Counted from the stretch's first letter, positions 34,235 through 47,811 are shown. The stretch: DNA of 64,000 bases from Myoxocephalus aenaeus (GCA_038501785.1 JBAMJR010000170.1:4994001-5058000), one strand, 5' to 3'. Notes: generated by a model not told the origin, from the sequence alone. Translations and numbers: made by a program.

Positions 34235-36638
34235 AAAGGAGATGGCAACAGCTGATAGGATAGAGGAGAGGACGTGACTCTGCGCTATTGGCTGAACAGC
34301 TGATAGTCTGACGCTTCTGACAGGGACGTCCGGTAAGACATGCGTGCTGCTGGTGAGGGACAGTATGAGTGAGAGGCCACGCCTGACGTGAGGGGATTGT
34401 TTTCCTGCCTGAATTTACGCTAGAGCTTCATTTGGCATGGTGCCTTGAAAATACATGCGTGTGTGAATAGATTAGAGGATTTACTTATTGTGTGCAATGA
34501 GCAAAGGCCGTGTTTACAGTACAAACTTAGGAAAAGCACACACTTTAACTGACATGACTTCAAAAATGGACATTTTTTGAAGGATTTTTTTACTTTTTAG
34601 TGACACTAAATGGATGGAGATTATAACACCATGAAAGATATAGTGTATGATGTATGTATGGGGAAATGCTGATACTTAACATTCTTCACCAAATCCACCT
34701 CACATGCCAGAAGCTATGTAAATCTAAAGCTGAATTATCAGAGATGTTTTTCAGATGTGGATTGAGGAAGGCTCTTTTTCTGACCCGTCTGAAGTCCACA
34801 TGTTCTGGCATATATATGATGAAATATAGTCCACGTCATGGTGACTGCATGGAACATATAATCAACTTAAAAATATATCTTTCCAGTCTCTTTTTGCTTT
34901 GTTTTTTTCCCTCTTAAAAGGTGAAAAGGGTCTGAAATAGTGTCTCTTTATTTGTTAGGTGTATTTTGTTAAATTTTAAAAGCTTGAAAACACAATTTCG
35001 TGTACGTTTGGGGCCTTAACAGTCTGTGAGCTGACAGTCACAACTGCTCAACTTTGTATTTCTAGCTCCAGTGAAGGACAACTAAGCAGAAAAGGGAAAG
35101 TAAGAGAAAAGTTAGAAGTAATTGGTAAACCCAAACGCGAGGCTCCAAAACATCCATTCCGACACTAACACGTGCCATTGTTGGTCCCACTAATCAATCA
35201 ATGTACTCGATGTGTTCTATCGTTTATATCTTTAGAAAGCAGTGATGATATTGCATTTATCATAATAGCTTCATGGCATTTAGCTTTTACAGTCTTGGGG
35301 CAGGAAACGGACAGAATCTGGGCATTGAGAGGGCATTTAAAAATAAATTCCAATCCAATACTTATATACTATAGTATGCTTTATTTACAGCCCTCAGTCT
35401 TCCATAACCTTTCACACCACTCAAAGTAACTAAATTAAATGTTTTCTAATTTAAAGACAGACTTGGTGGTGAGAGGACACCCATCACATTTGTTCTCTAC
35501 TTAGTGGACCTTGGCTCAGCTACTGAGACATCTTAAATAATGCAGTTCCTATGAGGTGCCCCTGTGATTCTGTATGAATTTTTAAAGTTCAATAAACGTT
35601 TCTTATCCACTGGCCATACCTAATGGGTCCTATTACTATTTTATGCTCAAGTATTTTGTACAGCATTAAATCTAATGCATTGTACAGCATTACTACAGCA
35701 GCCTCACAACTTTTATATCTTTACAAAGCGCTGTGTTTAACCTTTAAAGACCAAGTTACTTGGAGCCCAAAGACTTTTATTGAACGTTGATATATGAAAT
35801 ATATGCAGACTTCAGCATATTAGTAAACCCCAATGTCACAAGTAGCCTATAGCATCTGCAACCCCCGTCCACACTTTGGATTATGTGTGGCAGGCTCTCT
35901 CTGTGTCTTACCAGCCTGAAGCTTGAGGGTATGTTTAGCGTTGAGCATGGGATTTTTATTCCCTTCCTTTAGTCCGACTATTCTGGCACAGACAGAGTCG
36001 TTCAAGTGATGCGTTTCCATCAATTGTTTTTCTTATTCGAGTTCCAAGCTTGTTTCAGTCATAATATGGAGAATATGGAAGCTGCTGCCCGTGACAATAT
36101 GCTTTTCCAGTATGCATGTCAAGGTCCAATTTAGAATGATTGGCATCCTGTCACATCTCCATTGCTACTCTAGTTTTAAAGAAAATAATTTAAGTTTTGC
36201 ATTTTGTGTTTCTCCTGTTTGCTTTTTTATTTTCAAAGAGTTTTGTCCATTCATATAGTGTGAAAAGGCAGTTATGATCGTTTTTCTTGGGCTTCTTTGA
36301 CATTATACCCTGGTTGCCATAGTTGATTGATTTTGGTTTATATAATTAAATGTCTTTTTATTATTGTCCCATTTAGTGTTGGCAGAGATTGAACTTTGGT
36401 TGATCTCTGACCATATATTCATATCTATGGCTGACAAAATACTAAAACTCTAAAAGGTTTAGCTGAAGTACAACATTACAAACATCTTATACATGGTTTT
36501 TATTGGAGTTAAGACTATAACAAAAGCAAGCGCTCTGCCTCTCCTTTGTATGGCTGGTGCTGCCTCGGATGGGTGTGAACTCTAAATCTATAAGGCAGTC
36601 AAATGCAAAGCTTTCAGGATGAATGCTCAACCAACCTC
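34235..36638. other. Unassigned non-coding DNA
   Basis: No gene or recognisable repeat was seen. It is AT-rich and stop-dense, with all open frames under 90 codons. Confidence 0.5.
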
Positions 36639-37000
36639 TGTAACAGGGTCGTACCTGGACCCAAGCGCAACACACTCGACTTCAGGGGTCTTTGACCTTT
36701 TAATGGAATCTCCGGAAGCAGGCAGGCAGAGTACAACGGAGTAAGGATCAGGAAGGCAGGTTAACCGGGAGTCACGAATAGGGGTCAAATAGGGAAAGGC
36801 AGGGTCGGCAACAGGAAACCAGTCCGTGGCATGGAAAACCTGAAAAAAAAAAAAATCTGGCAAGGTGTGTCTGGGAGGCAGGAGTCTAAATAGTGGCTTG
36901 ATTAGTGATCAGGGGCAGGTGAGTGAACAGGTGAAGCGAGTTAGGCTGACGAGGAGGGAGTGACTGACAAACAGAGTGGGTGTGGCGCTGAACTGTGACA
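36639..37000 (-). mobile_element. Probable solo LTR, 362 bp
   Basis: The segment begins TGTAACA and ends TGTGACA, giving the TG...CA inverted ends of an LTR. It is flanked by ACCTC on both sides (36634-36638 and 37001-37005), a 5-bp duplication typical of LTR retrotransposon or retroviral integrase. Orientation is probably minus. On that strand a TATA-like CTATTTAGAC (36883-36893) precedes an ATTAAA signal (36699-36704) by about 180 bp, as in a U3-R-U5 layout. No internal coding region is present, so it is best read as a solo LTR left by recombination. The flanking match is longer than needed (CAACCTCTGT, 10 bp), leaving some doubt about the exact borders and class. Confidence 0.6.
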
Positions 37001-38004
37001 ACCTCTGTGGTAAATGTGTACAGCCCTAGCTGTTTCCGTGCAAAATGGCTGACATTAAAATTTGGTTATCCTCTGGCATCTTCATTTTCATATATATGTT
37101 TGATCAAATACAAAAAACTAGGGAAAAAAGTCTGCATCAAGAACCTCCTCGTCAGGTTTCTATCCCACGCACGTATGCACTCTTACTGGTGGTATTTTTT
37201 CCCTGTGGTTGGTTGGCCAACTGGTACCAAATGTAGCCTGCGGCAGGTTTGCCTGGTGACTAATGATGCCTGCACAGCAGAAAAGAATTGAAAAACAACA
37301 ACTTCCACAGTTAATAATAGACTAAAGGGCAAGTATTCAATGCTAGGAGCCAACACTTAGCCCAGAACATGGCATACGTAATTTGTTCAATTATCTAAAA
37401 TATCTGAGGAGTGTGGCGCCCTTTCATAGGGCAGCACAGAGGACCATGATTAGGCCTGGCAGTATGAGGAGTGTGTGTGTGTGTGCGTGTGAGAGAGAGA
37501 AGTGTACATGCGGATGAATGTGTGTATATATTGCATTAATGGCAGGACACTGGATCTGAATGGTGCTTTGATGCTGTGCAAGAACATGGAGTTTTTATAT
37601 AATTAAAGGGTTCCAGTTCAAACAATCACTATGGTCTTCACTTGGTTCAATTATCCTTGTGTGGTGTTGGCATTTGTCATTGGACGGCAATGTCTTGGAG
37701 ACAAGAACTGAGTTAAAGAGCCAATCTGGTCACTACAGCATCTGCATTCTAATTGCATAGTGTCTGGTACTACTCTTAATACTCAAGATCCATTATTAAA
37801 TAAGAACATTGCATTTTTAAGATCAAGATAATTTTCCCCATGTGCAAAAAGATAATTGACGAGTTAAAAATGAAAAGATAATACACACTTCAAAAGTCTC
37901 TTTTTGCCCATCATTGCCCATCATTCCTGTTGGTAATCATAACATTGTTTCTCACCAAGTATGGGAGAACATTATGGCAAATAATAATATTATAACTAGG
38001 GCTT
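37001..38004. other. Unassigned non-coding DNA
   Basis: No gene is supported. There are short TG/GA tracts at about 37470-37500 and a 10-bp tandem duplication (TGCCCATCAT) at about 37905-37925. Confidence 0.45.
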
Positions 38005-38420
38005 CACCCTAAAAGTCGATGAGTCGAGCAGTCGTTTTTTGTCTATTTACTACTAAATAGGATCTACTGTCGATCCTCCCACAGAGGACAGACGCCCATT
38101 GATGGTCAACTAGTGCTGGTGAGAGGTCCCACACGGGGATCCTCCCACACCGAGCAGCCGGTAAATCTCCCCGGCAGACCGGGACCCCACTGATTGAGAG
38201 GCGCAGCAATATTTTTGGTTCAACATGAAACTGGTGTGGGCCACATTTAACAACATTCAACTATGTTCTTGTGCTCAAAATGCCAATGGTCTCTGGTCGA
38301 GCATTTAAAACTAGGAAAAGACAACTTTACTATTAAAATATTATGATATACAAAATCAACAATTTCTAGTCTCATATCACAATATTGATATAATATGTAT
38401 ATATTGCCCATCCCTAGCCC
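38005..38420. repeat. Degenerate DNA-transposon-derived repeats
   Basis: The left part starts CTAGGGCTTCACCCTAAAAGTCGA, and the right part ends in ATATTGATATAATATG...ATATTGCCCATCCCTAG. The GGGATGGGCAATAT and AGTCGATGAGTCGA words are typical of worn teleost DNA-transposon fragments. The two ends (CTAGGG...) are only partly inverted copies of each other, so they may belong to two elements. No duplication was identified. Confidence 0.4.
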
Positions 38421-39595
38421 AGATCTATTGTAGATAACCTGTATTTCTGTAGCTCTCAGATCTAAATAAATCTTATTTTTTTGCGGAAAACAGAATGAGG
38501 CAGAAGGGAGACTTGAATCCTGAAAAGATGCTTCAAGCCACAGTTATGAACAATAAGGGCCGGCTGTTTAGATGTTTAGATGGCTGTGTAGACAGACGTT
38601 TAGATTAAAACAAAAGTACATGTGATGCATCTGAAGAATACAAAAATGCATCCAAGACACACCCTGTGCAGGCAGGATGTAGGAACATTACACTATACTC
38701 ACCATATGTTGGCTTGAAAATGCTCTTCATTTGCCCAGATTATACTAAATGTGTAGCACAGCCTTTGACAAACTTGATGTTAACACTGGAGAAGTGGTGG
38801 TTCTGAAAAATAATATATTTTCTAAGATAGCCAAGTAACAATGTTAATTTATGCTGCTCAGTCAAGGCACCATGAGCCTATTTTATCAGCATCTAAAAGT
38901 TGAACAAAAATACTTAATTTCATTAAAATTCAACTGTTCAACATGTTACTATTCAATACTTTATCCTATCATTGTAATGAAATGCAAAACCCAAGAGACA
39001 GGAGCAAAGAATGTTATTAAATTATGAGGAAAATTATTCAGACGTTTTTTTTTCCGCCTTATCAACCGTTCAGGTAACCAAATCCCTTCCTCTTTCTTCT
39101 CTCTCCTCCTTCCTCCCCTCTCCCACTCTCCCATAATCTGTGCAATATCCTTCTGTAGTCCGCCCAAGGCCAAGTTCATATGCAGAGAGGTATCTGTCAA
39201 AGATAAGGTCCATGCATTACTCTGACAGTGTGCAGAAGTGCAGAGATGCTACAAGTAAAAAATAATCAGGAGACAACTCCATTCTGCAGAGCTGCAGGGC
39301 TACACAGGCCAAGAGGAGCGATAGAGGGAGACCTGAAGGGAACTTCAAACTTTGCCACACACAATAATGAAAATAAAAGATACAAACAAGTACACTTCCG
39401 TTAGAATTTGATGAAGATTAGCTGCTAAATGTTTTATTCAGCAGAACTTGGCTGTATCTCAGATGCCCTTTGATAACAGCACCACACAGGCCCACAGAGC
39501 AGTGCAGCACCAGGCAACTGTACACTGCAAGGGCTAGGGAGTCCAAACCAAGCCCTGTAGTCTGTGCTTAACCAGGAGCAACCTTCCAATATTGA

Positions 39596-39639
39596 AAGTA
39601 GATGAAGATTTTGTAAAAAGTAGATGAAGATTTTGTAAA
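39596..39639. repeat. 22-bp direct tandem duplication
   Basis: The unit AAGTAGATGAAGATTTTGTA(AA) occurs twice in direct succession with no mismatch seen. It lies 35 bp left of a perfect inverted repeat. Confidence 0.9.
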
Positions 39640-39674
39640 AATATGCATTCTACATTATACAGCAATTCATATCT

Positions 39675-39720
39675 CGATACACTCACTGCTATCAGCTGCT
39701 TGATAGCAGTGAGTGTATCG
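39675..39720. repeat. Perfect inverted repeat, 20-bp stem, 6-base loop
   Basis: The left arm 39675-39694 (CGATACACTCACTGCTATCA) is an exact reverse complement of 39701-39720, with GCTGCT between. The 46-nt hairpin is too short for a canonical pre-miRNA, which needs about 60 nt or more, and it is not in a detectable element. A perfect arm of this length suggests a recent inverted duplication. Confidence 0.93.
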
Positions 39721-40623
39721 GCAAACACTTAAGTGAAATCAAATCAAGAGTCGATTTCACAAAACTTGGAACACTAAAAATATGTTTTTGTTATTTTGAC
39801 CAATTCACCTGTAGGTCACCCCTTAAAGCATTGCAATGCACATACTCGTCTTTTAGCAACACATGTTAACACTTTATGGCATGCATATCATTCTACTACA
39901 TTCCCTGTGTTTTTTTTTTTATATACCATCCACAAAAAGTAATCTTGAAATGGAAATGAGTTGGCTTTAGCGAAAACAAGTAATGCCTAATGACTGACAG
40001 CGCGCTAACACCTGGAGGATATCCTGTGAAATGTTGTGCTCTTGTGTTCCGCTCTGTTCCGTTTGTCCTGTAAGCATGCCGCTCAGTAAATAAAACCTTT
40101 ATATAAAAAAAAAATCATTGGCTGCTTTTCTTATTCACGCACACACACATTCCTTGTGCTTCTCAATTCTCAATTCACTGAGACCAGTACGCGTTGTAGC
40201 CGATCCACGCCGCCACCTGTAGAGCGCCGCTGTGTTAAATAACAGTTACACAACAGGTGTAGTTTCAGCCAAGCAGTCTGAATAATCAAAGCCTCTTTCC
40301 GCCTGTTCTGATCAGTCCCATGATGCAACATGAGCCGCAGCACAACAAATGCTGTGGGAAAAGGGACCTTCCTGGCAATGTCCTGTTATTTATTCCAACA
40401 GTATGCATTTTAGTATAAATTAACTCTTCAGGCTTTGCACATAATTTAGTAACAGTTGTACAAAATACCCAAAAGGACATGCTTTCCTGTGACTCATCTA
40501 GGACTCATGCATAACCATATCTCTGTTTTGTGTAGCTACACACACTATCTTCTGTGTTTATGTGTGTGTTTGAGAGTGGGTCAGTGTTTCACAGCCAAGG
40601 GAATCACCATTATCCAAGCTGAC

Positions 40624-40625
<2 letters not shown>

Positions 40626-40689
<64 letters not shown>

Positions 40690-40690
40690 C
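40626..40690. repeat. (TG)n(CG)n microsatellite
   Basis: This is a perfect TG tract of about 29 units ending in GCGCGCGC. The alternating purine-pyrimidine sequence could adopt Z-DNA. The 136-codon frame through it is an artefact. Confidence 0.97.
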
Positions 40691-43600
40691 ATGTGTGCAC
40701 CAACGAGAAGCTGACATGGTGCGCCTGTCATTCTACAGCGGGGCGACCTCATTCTGTCATAGTGCCAGAGCGTCTGCCTCACGACCAACCCCATCACCAT
40801 GACTCACTCATGCATAAACAAACACACAAACACACACTGTACACAGCGCGTGCGTTGCTGTTGTGAACTACACTTTTTAGAGACAACAGGAGCCTTAACC
40901 AATTTGTACGTCTGTACAACACTGTGCAAATCAGAACTTTTGTATTCAGAATGGCATGCAATCAGGAAAGTTTACAGACACACTTCTTTCTAAATGTAAT
41001 GCAACATGCTGAAGTGAGTGCTTTCATTAGCTGCACCTATGTATATGTTGCAGTACACTGTTGACTGGCATTTGTAAAGACCGTGGCTCTCCAGCAGCTC
41101 AAGGAAGTTTGTCTTTATCCTCACATGGAGTTTCTGCTTCCTGTAATCATTCTGCCTCTCCATATTTGAGAGCAATCAATTCCTAACGCAACTCCAATGG
41201 AAGAGATAGGAGACAAACTCAATAGTCTATTTAATACATCTCAGTCAGGTAGCAGTGTCTGGTGAAACACAACGAGGGCATTTCATACCAATATTAGACT
41301 GCTGAAGACTGGCCTTCAAAATGCATTCAAAGAACCAGCAATGTGGAGAGGAAGACTCATTAGTAACAAATTACTCTTTACCTACATACCAGCAAAATAA
41401 TATAAACACAGCCTTCGAAGAGTAGGGATCTATCATTTATTGGATAATTATGTTAAAGCCAGTTCATTATTGTTATCCTCCATGTTGCCTGTATAAAACA
41501 TATCATTGTATCAGTGTGTTGGTGAAGCCTCTCACTGGCTGACATCTGAAGTTACAGCCTCTCACCAGCTAATCCACTTGACAAGCAAAAAGGATAAGCT
41601 ATACAATTAAATTCAAAACCTCCAACTTGAGACTTTGAAAGTCATTCAAAGAAACTCTGTATATCCATGTACTTAAGGTGCATTTACGGTGCTACTGTGG
41701 TGACACAGGCCTACTTAATACTGCAGCGGCAGAAAGATGTACGTCACATTAAGTGGCTAAAGCTCATCGATGTATGACATTTGAAAAGTTTAGTAATTCA
41801 AGTGTAACCTTTGAGAAGATTTAAATGTTGCACCTTCTTAAATAAAGATTTTAGCTTACACTCAAGCATTTCATTTTTTAATCACACCGGGACATTCTGA
41901 TTTTATATCCAGACGTTCTGTTAATAACGATCTCACAAGCTAAACAGTATTAAAAATAGCTTATCTTGTTAGCTTTCACTGCAATGTGTACCACTGTGTG
42001 CACCACCATTCAAACTATTTCTACAAGCCTGAAGGTGAGCTGATAATGGAATCATTTCCTGCAAGAAAATAATTTCGGGCTGCAACCCTCTTCACCGACC
42101 ACAACAGCTACTGCAGCAATACAGCTGCTGCTCTATTCTTAAAGGAAATAACCATGTTATCATTTAAGTACTTTAATTAAACAAAATAAAACATGTCATT
42201 TGTGATTGCTGCTTAGAGAAAATATACATTTTGTGGGTTTTTTAGACGTTTGACGAAAACCAACCTATTATTAGGCCTCTGCTTGAAATTTGCATACCCA
42301 AACTAAAAAGGGTGTATCTCTGCAACCACTAGGGATATTTGAATCATTTTGGTTACAATAAAAGGCTTCAGATGTGTAAATATCAGTCTATATGTTACTG
42401 GTTAAGAGTAAATGAAGATGACACACATCAAAAATGAAAAGGTTTCAGGTCCGCCTAGAAAAAAAGCACTTTCAGGATGATTATTTCTTTGACCCAACTC
42501 TAACCCAAATCATAGCACAATATGTGAACATTCTCGCTGCAAAGGTTGATTTTGATAAAGTGAAGCAGAACAAAGTTAGAGAGGGTTTAGTACAGAGAGA
42601 ATTCAGGCGAGGTGTCCACAATTTGCATTGGGGCACATATTTGAGCAAATCTGTGACATATTTGAATTTTCTCACGTATAAAACCATATATTTCACTTGT
42701 ATATTACTTATGGTGTTCAATACATTCAAATACAGAAATATTTGGCCTTTTATCATAAAACAAGCTATGATTTATAGTTTTATATAACAATCGCTCAGTC
42801 TGCCCCCCCTAGGGGCGGATTGGTTTTGAATTGGTTTCATACAAGACATTTACAAGAAAAGATTTAGAGAACAAGTACTGTTCAACTTTTTTTAAATGTT
42901 CACTGATGGCTGGTGGGACACGCCCTTATCGCAGATTGCTGAATGGCATTCACAAGCTTTGAAGACAAAGTATAAAATCCAGAAGACAAACATGAACAAA
43001 CATGTATCGGAAATGTAAAAAAATACTTATTATGACACTTCATCGTCAAGTAACAAAACTAATTATGCAGAGGTTATGAACAGTTAATTAGAGTCAATGT
43101 ATTTTATGGGGTGATTTTCCTTTAAGCGCAAAACTTTAATTAAAAAATTGTACAACATTGAAGCAAGTGACTAAAGGCCCATCAGTGGAGATGCACTTAA
43201 TGCGGCCTAATGACTTCCTTTGAACAACAGAGGCAAACAAATTTAAATTCTGAACTTGATTCAAACCATTTTAGACCGAATGGAAACATTACAATCTGCA
43301 GATCATGCATTTTTAAGTGTAAGCGCTGCAGGGTATCTTCGCCCAGAGCAGATCAGATTCCAACCAAACAGCCTCTGACACAACCAATGCTCTCTCTCAG
43401 CATACATCACTTTTAGGATCTCAAAAGGCATTATTTGACGTACTGACAACACACACACACAGACGCACACAGTGTTGTCATCTCTCAGATAATGTATGAT
43501 TGAATTGTTCCCACTCTGACAGCTGATGGTTGCGGTTGTAAAAGTATTTGAATTCAGCATGAAAAACAACAACAGAATAATATAATCAAACACTATAATG

Positions 43601-43740
43601 TGCTCGCATCAATTATGTACATTACTAAGGGGCATACATAATATCAGTATGCATGCCATAATGCATACAAATAACAAGAATGAAAGAAATATGTGAGCGT
43701 TGAATACATTTAAGTATATGTTCGGGAGTGTTCAATGTGT
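40691..43740. other. Unassigned non-coding DNA
   Basis: No gene is supported. The 117-codon open frame at 42434-42787 has no recognisable domain and sits in AT-rich sequence. The part at about 42230-42820 has features of an old repeat (GTATCTCTGCAACCAC, and a CCCCCCTAGGGG end), but its ends are not defined. Confidence 0.45.
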
Positions 43741-43745
43741 GCAAA

Positions 43746-43890
43746 TTAGGGATGTCACGATATGAGATTTTGATATCAACATTATTGTCAGAGGAAATAT
43801 CATGGTTTCACGTTTTTCACAATTGGAATATTTATAATATAGCAAATCGACAAAAATACAGCAGGATTCACACACACACACACACACAAC
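43746..43890. repeat. Degenerate repeat fragment ending in (CA)n
   Basis: It begins AGGGATGTCACGATATGAGA and continues with TGATATCAAC, a word order common in teleost DNA-transposon debris. It finishes in a short CA tract (43870-43888). No terminal pair was found. Confidence 0.4.
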
Positions 43891-46800
43891 TGCATGAGAG
43901 GAGCTTTCAACGCTGACATGTTCCATTCTTACAGTTTCATAACTACGAATTTAAGATAATACAATATATGTGATGTCCAGATTCCTGCATTGTTGCCCTG
44001 TGACGTTATGTTACCGTTATGGAAAAAATCTGTTAATTCCGGCATGCCGAATGCAATTGTGCCTTGCAAATTTAAAAACCCTATACACTGCACATCTATG
44101 TGTTGCATAATTAACCAATGGAAAAGGCACAGTGTGTATAAAATGTGCCTGCAGCTGTCACATGCCATAAAACGAAGGAACATGTGAGGTGTCACAGACT
44201 CGTGCAGATAATGTGTATACATTCTCCAGAAAAACTTGATAGAGATGTAGCAGCACCTTAGTGCAGTCCAGTGTTCCTGTCAATCGCCTCCCAGCGGGCT
44301 CAAACTGCGGCCATTTGAACATGAAGCATTGAGCAGCGTAATGGCTGTGACACAAAGAAGAGCCTAAAGCACTCAGTGAAAACACCTCAGGGGGGTCTTC
44401 AGCCTCCAAGTTCCTCACAGTTGGGAGGTGTTGTCCAAGATGGAACTCACTTTAGTCCTGATCCACCGCATATGTTCTCGCCTCCGGGTTGTCCAGCCTC
44501 CGCTCGACAGCAATCCTTTTTTCACCAGGACTATTAATCTTTCCTGCAGACCCTGCATTGATGTTTCCTCCCCAGCTCACGGCTGCAGGGAGCGGTGTGC
44601 TGCCCACCGATTGGTGGATCATGTTGAGCAGACTATTCCACAGACATCTGACACGGCTCGAGTTAACTCGGTCCTCTTTGTCAGGTGCAATGTTGTCAGG
44701 TTAGTTTTCCATCGTGATATTGTTTAATTATTATACAAAAATGTTAAGTAGGACGGGGACTCTTACACTGTGGGTTTGACTCATGCTCGACTCAAACAAA
44801 GTACAGTGACACCTCTGTATGTGTCAGTTAAATTGTTCTCACTGCATGAGGCAATTATGGCTTTACTGCAGATGGACTGCAACAGAATAAAGACAAAGAG
44901 ATGGATATAGCTGTTATTTTATTGTTTTCATATGTGAACAATAACTTAACTTGCCTTTGTATTAACATGTCGATAATGGTTGTCACAAAAAATGACCAAT
45001 GGCTGCATTGGTGCAAAGAGATAGATGATAGTGACTTTGTTTGTTTCTTTTGACAAAGACAGTGTGTGTGTGTGTGTGTGTGCACGTGCGTGTGTGTGTG
45101 TGTGTGTGAGAGTGCGTGCGCGCACATTTTCGTCATGACCACGATCACCAGCTGCGTACGACAGGACAGGGTGACGCACATCTCACCAATAAACAACTTC
45201 TCTCAGCATTGACGCACATCAACTCTCAAGAAAGGCAGTGATTCTATTTGCTCCCTGGAGAGGACTGCACCTCTTCTTCTCCATCTTTCTGTATAATACA
45301 TCAGATGTGGGCAGCAGGTGTCAACTGACACATGACAAATTATATCATGCTCTGAGTCTCTTTGAAACCCGAGAGCACGGGAGCAGAACCCTGAGTTCCT
45401 GGTGTCTTTTCAACCGAATGAATGTCACTTGTCCATGGGGGCTGTGCCTTCATTAGATTTGATCATCAATGGAATCAACGACGCCATGAATGAAATGATA
45501 CAAGGATACTTGTTCCGATCTGTTTGTGGACATGTTTCTTTCACAAAGATTCACACAAGACTTCAAGTTCCAAATCTGTAACAATTCGAAAATAATAATC
45601 TGCTTCCACTGACATATCATCAGAGCAGCGTCATACTGTGACGCGGAAAAAGAGAGAATGATTTCAATCAAGGAAATGGACAAATAGAATGTTAAATATA
45701 AAATATTTAGAAAAAGTGTTTACAGCTCTCAAATAAGCAAGCTTATATGGTGATTGCACATTTTGCAGTGAGTTTATTCATGCAAATTTTGTAATAAATG
45801 TTTATTTCCTGTGATTCATTCAGACGTTCTTTCAGATGAAGGCATTATTGTATCACTCAGTGTTTTTCACCCTGTGGAGAAATCCAGACTACATTTAAAG
45901 CAGATTGTCAATGAACATTTTGCAGAACTGTATGTTCCGGATGAACATGTTGTGATGTGCAATGGGCGCAGCGTTGTGTCTTCCTGTTGCAAATTAGTAG
46001 CACGCAAATATTTCAGACATTAGCTGGAGACAAGAGATTTGTTTTCACATTATGATACTCATTTAATAACTTGTTTTGAGCACGCTCTCTTTGGTAAATA
46101 CTGTTAGCCTTTTCCACCTACGTTTTTAGCAATCTCTCCCTGCAGCAGACGATACGGTCTGCTGGTAAAAGCGCTGGATGAGAGCCTCACAACTTACATG
46201 ATTTGTTGCATCAATGGCCCTCTGCCACTCTTGACCTTTGTTTCGAACCCTCAAACCGTATCTTTCCACTCCTCTACTTTCTTATTGTGCAGTTTCAATT
46301 TCACAGTGAGTGAAACTCTTTTGGGTCTTTTCTTTCATCAGCCATTACCTGCGACATTCGGCCTAAATGATGATGACAGGAAAATTGCACTGCTATTAAC
46401 AGGTTAATTATTGGCATTTCGGTAAGCGTATGTGGGTAAATAGGGGGAAAGGTTGCGTGTGTGCTCAAATACACACAATTCCACTCTGATACCAGTATCA
46501 TGCAGAGAGGGCAGCAAATTGTAGGTGCTTTATGTGAAAGAATCATTATGAGAAAACACTAAATCACCAGATTAGTCTGCTACTCAAGTGCTAAATGTCT
46601 AATATTAAATTACAATGGTTATCATTAGAATAACCACTAATAGGTCTCTAAATACAGATAAATCTGAATAATCATCGTCTAAATATGCCAGTTTGCAGGA
46701 GATGTGGTATGCTGTTTATCCAACTCAGGTGTCAAGTCTGATGCTCAAAATCTTCCGTCTGCACTGGACCAAAAAAAAGAACATAACATTTAAAAGCGTT

Positions 46801-47336
46801 CAATGATATGCATCAATTACGGCATCCAGTGCCTTCGGGGCTTTTTGTCTGCTGAATGTAGAATGAGGATACACAGCAGTGCATCGTGTGCTGCTTTGTT
46901 CACTGATCTTAAAATGCTCTTTTACAACAATCTCAACAGGGAAAAGTGTGCCCACATCATCACGAACACAGATTTATTTTCTCTAAATGTGCTGTATGTT
47001 GGAAGAAAACTGTGTACCAACCATAAACACATTCTTACATCAAAATGCAGTTGAGACCTGACAAAGATGGGAGTCGTGTCTTGTTTCTGCAGCCCCTGTG
47101 TGGATCATATCCAGGTACATTTGCCACGACTCTCCTGCACAAGGCGGCAGTAATGGTGCCCCCTGGCCAGGACTGTGTGCTCTGCTCAGTGCGCTGTGGA
47201 AATCACCGGCAGAAACACATTTTAACCCACGCTGCTAACATCCATCTAGCCCTTGACACCGCAGGCTCAGACCTGTCTCTTCTGCTCAACAACAACATGG
47301 TGGATCACAATCACAGCGCCTGATTTAGCTCCTCAA

Positions 47337-47337
<1 letters not shown>
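43891..47337. other. Unassigned non-coding DNA
   Basis: No gene is supported. A compound TG/CA tract with CG steps lies at about 45061-45123. A 99-codon frame at 44428-44727 has no domain. Everything else looks unique and stop-dense. Confidence 0.45.
45061..45123. repeat. Compound (TG)n microsatellite with GC steps
   Basis: Two TG tracts are separated by CACGTGCG and followed by GAGAGTGCGTGCGCGCA. Confidence 0.95.

Positions 47338-47410
<73 letters not shown>
47338..47410. repeat. (CA)n microsatellite, about 36 units
   Basis: This is a perfect CA tract, among the longest in the window. Confidence 0.98.
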
Positions 47411-47413
<3 letters not shown>

Positions 47414-47565
47414 CAGGGGAGCGTGTACATATGCACAGTGCGTTCAGTTCGATCCAGACAAACAAAACACCTCGCATAGATAAAAGCATGCAGCTTCAAT
47501 TAACTACATTTTCAAACTTCATGGTACAACATTTTATATTTGTCTATTTGAAAACCTCTATGTAG

Positions 47566-47568
<3 letters not shown>

Positions 47569-47625
<57 letters not shown>
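47569..47625. repeat. (TA)n microsatellite, about 28 units
   Basis: This is a perfect TA tract, 160 bp to the right of the long CA tract. Confidence 0.98.
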
Positions 47626-47627
<2 letters not shown>

Positions 47628-47811
47628 GCATGAGGTGAGAACACAAACACACTCAGGGAATGTTATGCACTTGAATAAATACGTGGACAGACGTGAATTC
47701 TACATGTTCTTGCTACGTATATTTGTGTCCATGCATCTGCTGTCAGGGTAGCAGCCACCAATTATATGTGACTGGCATGGATAAGGCATAATAAACAAGA
47801 TGTGAATTACG

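Larger units (their letters stand above)
38421..40625. other. Unassigned non-coding DNA with a palindrome
   Basis: No gene is supported. It contains a 22-bp tandem duplication at about 39596-39639 and the inverted repeat at 39675-39720 (listed separately). The rest is AT-rich with no recognised family. Confidence 0.45.

Noticed and set aside
39675..39720. microRNA precursor
   Set aside because: The hairpin is only 46 nt with a perfect stem and no extended lower stem, unlike canonical animal pre-miRNAs.
40456..40866. 136-codon open frame
   Set aside because: Its middle is a (TG)n tract read as Val-Cys repeats.
42434..42787. 117-codon open frame as a host exon
   Set aside because: No recognisable domain, no splice-site context, and the flanking region looks like old repeat DNA.
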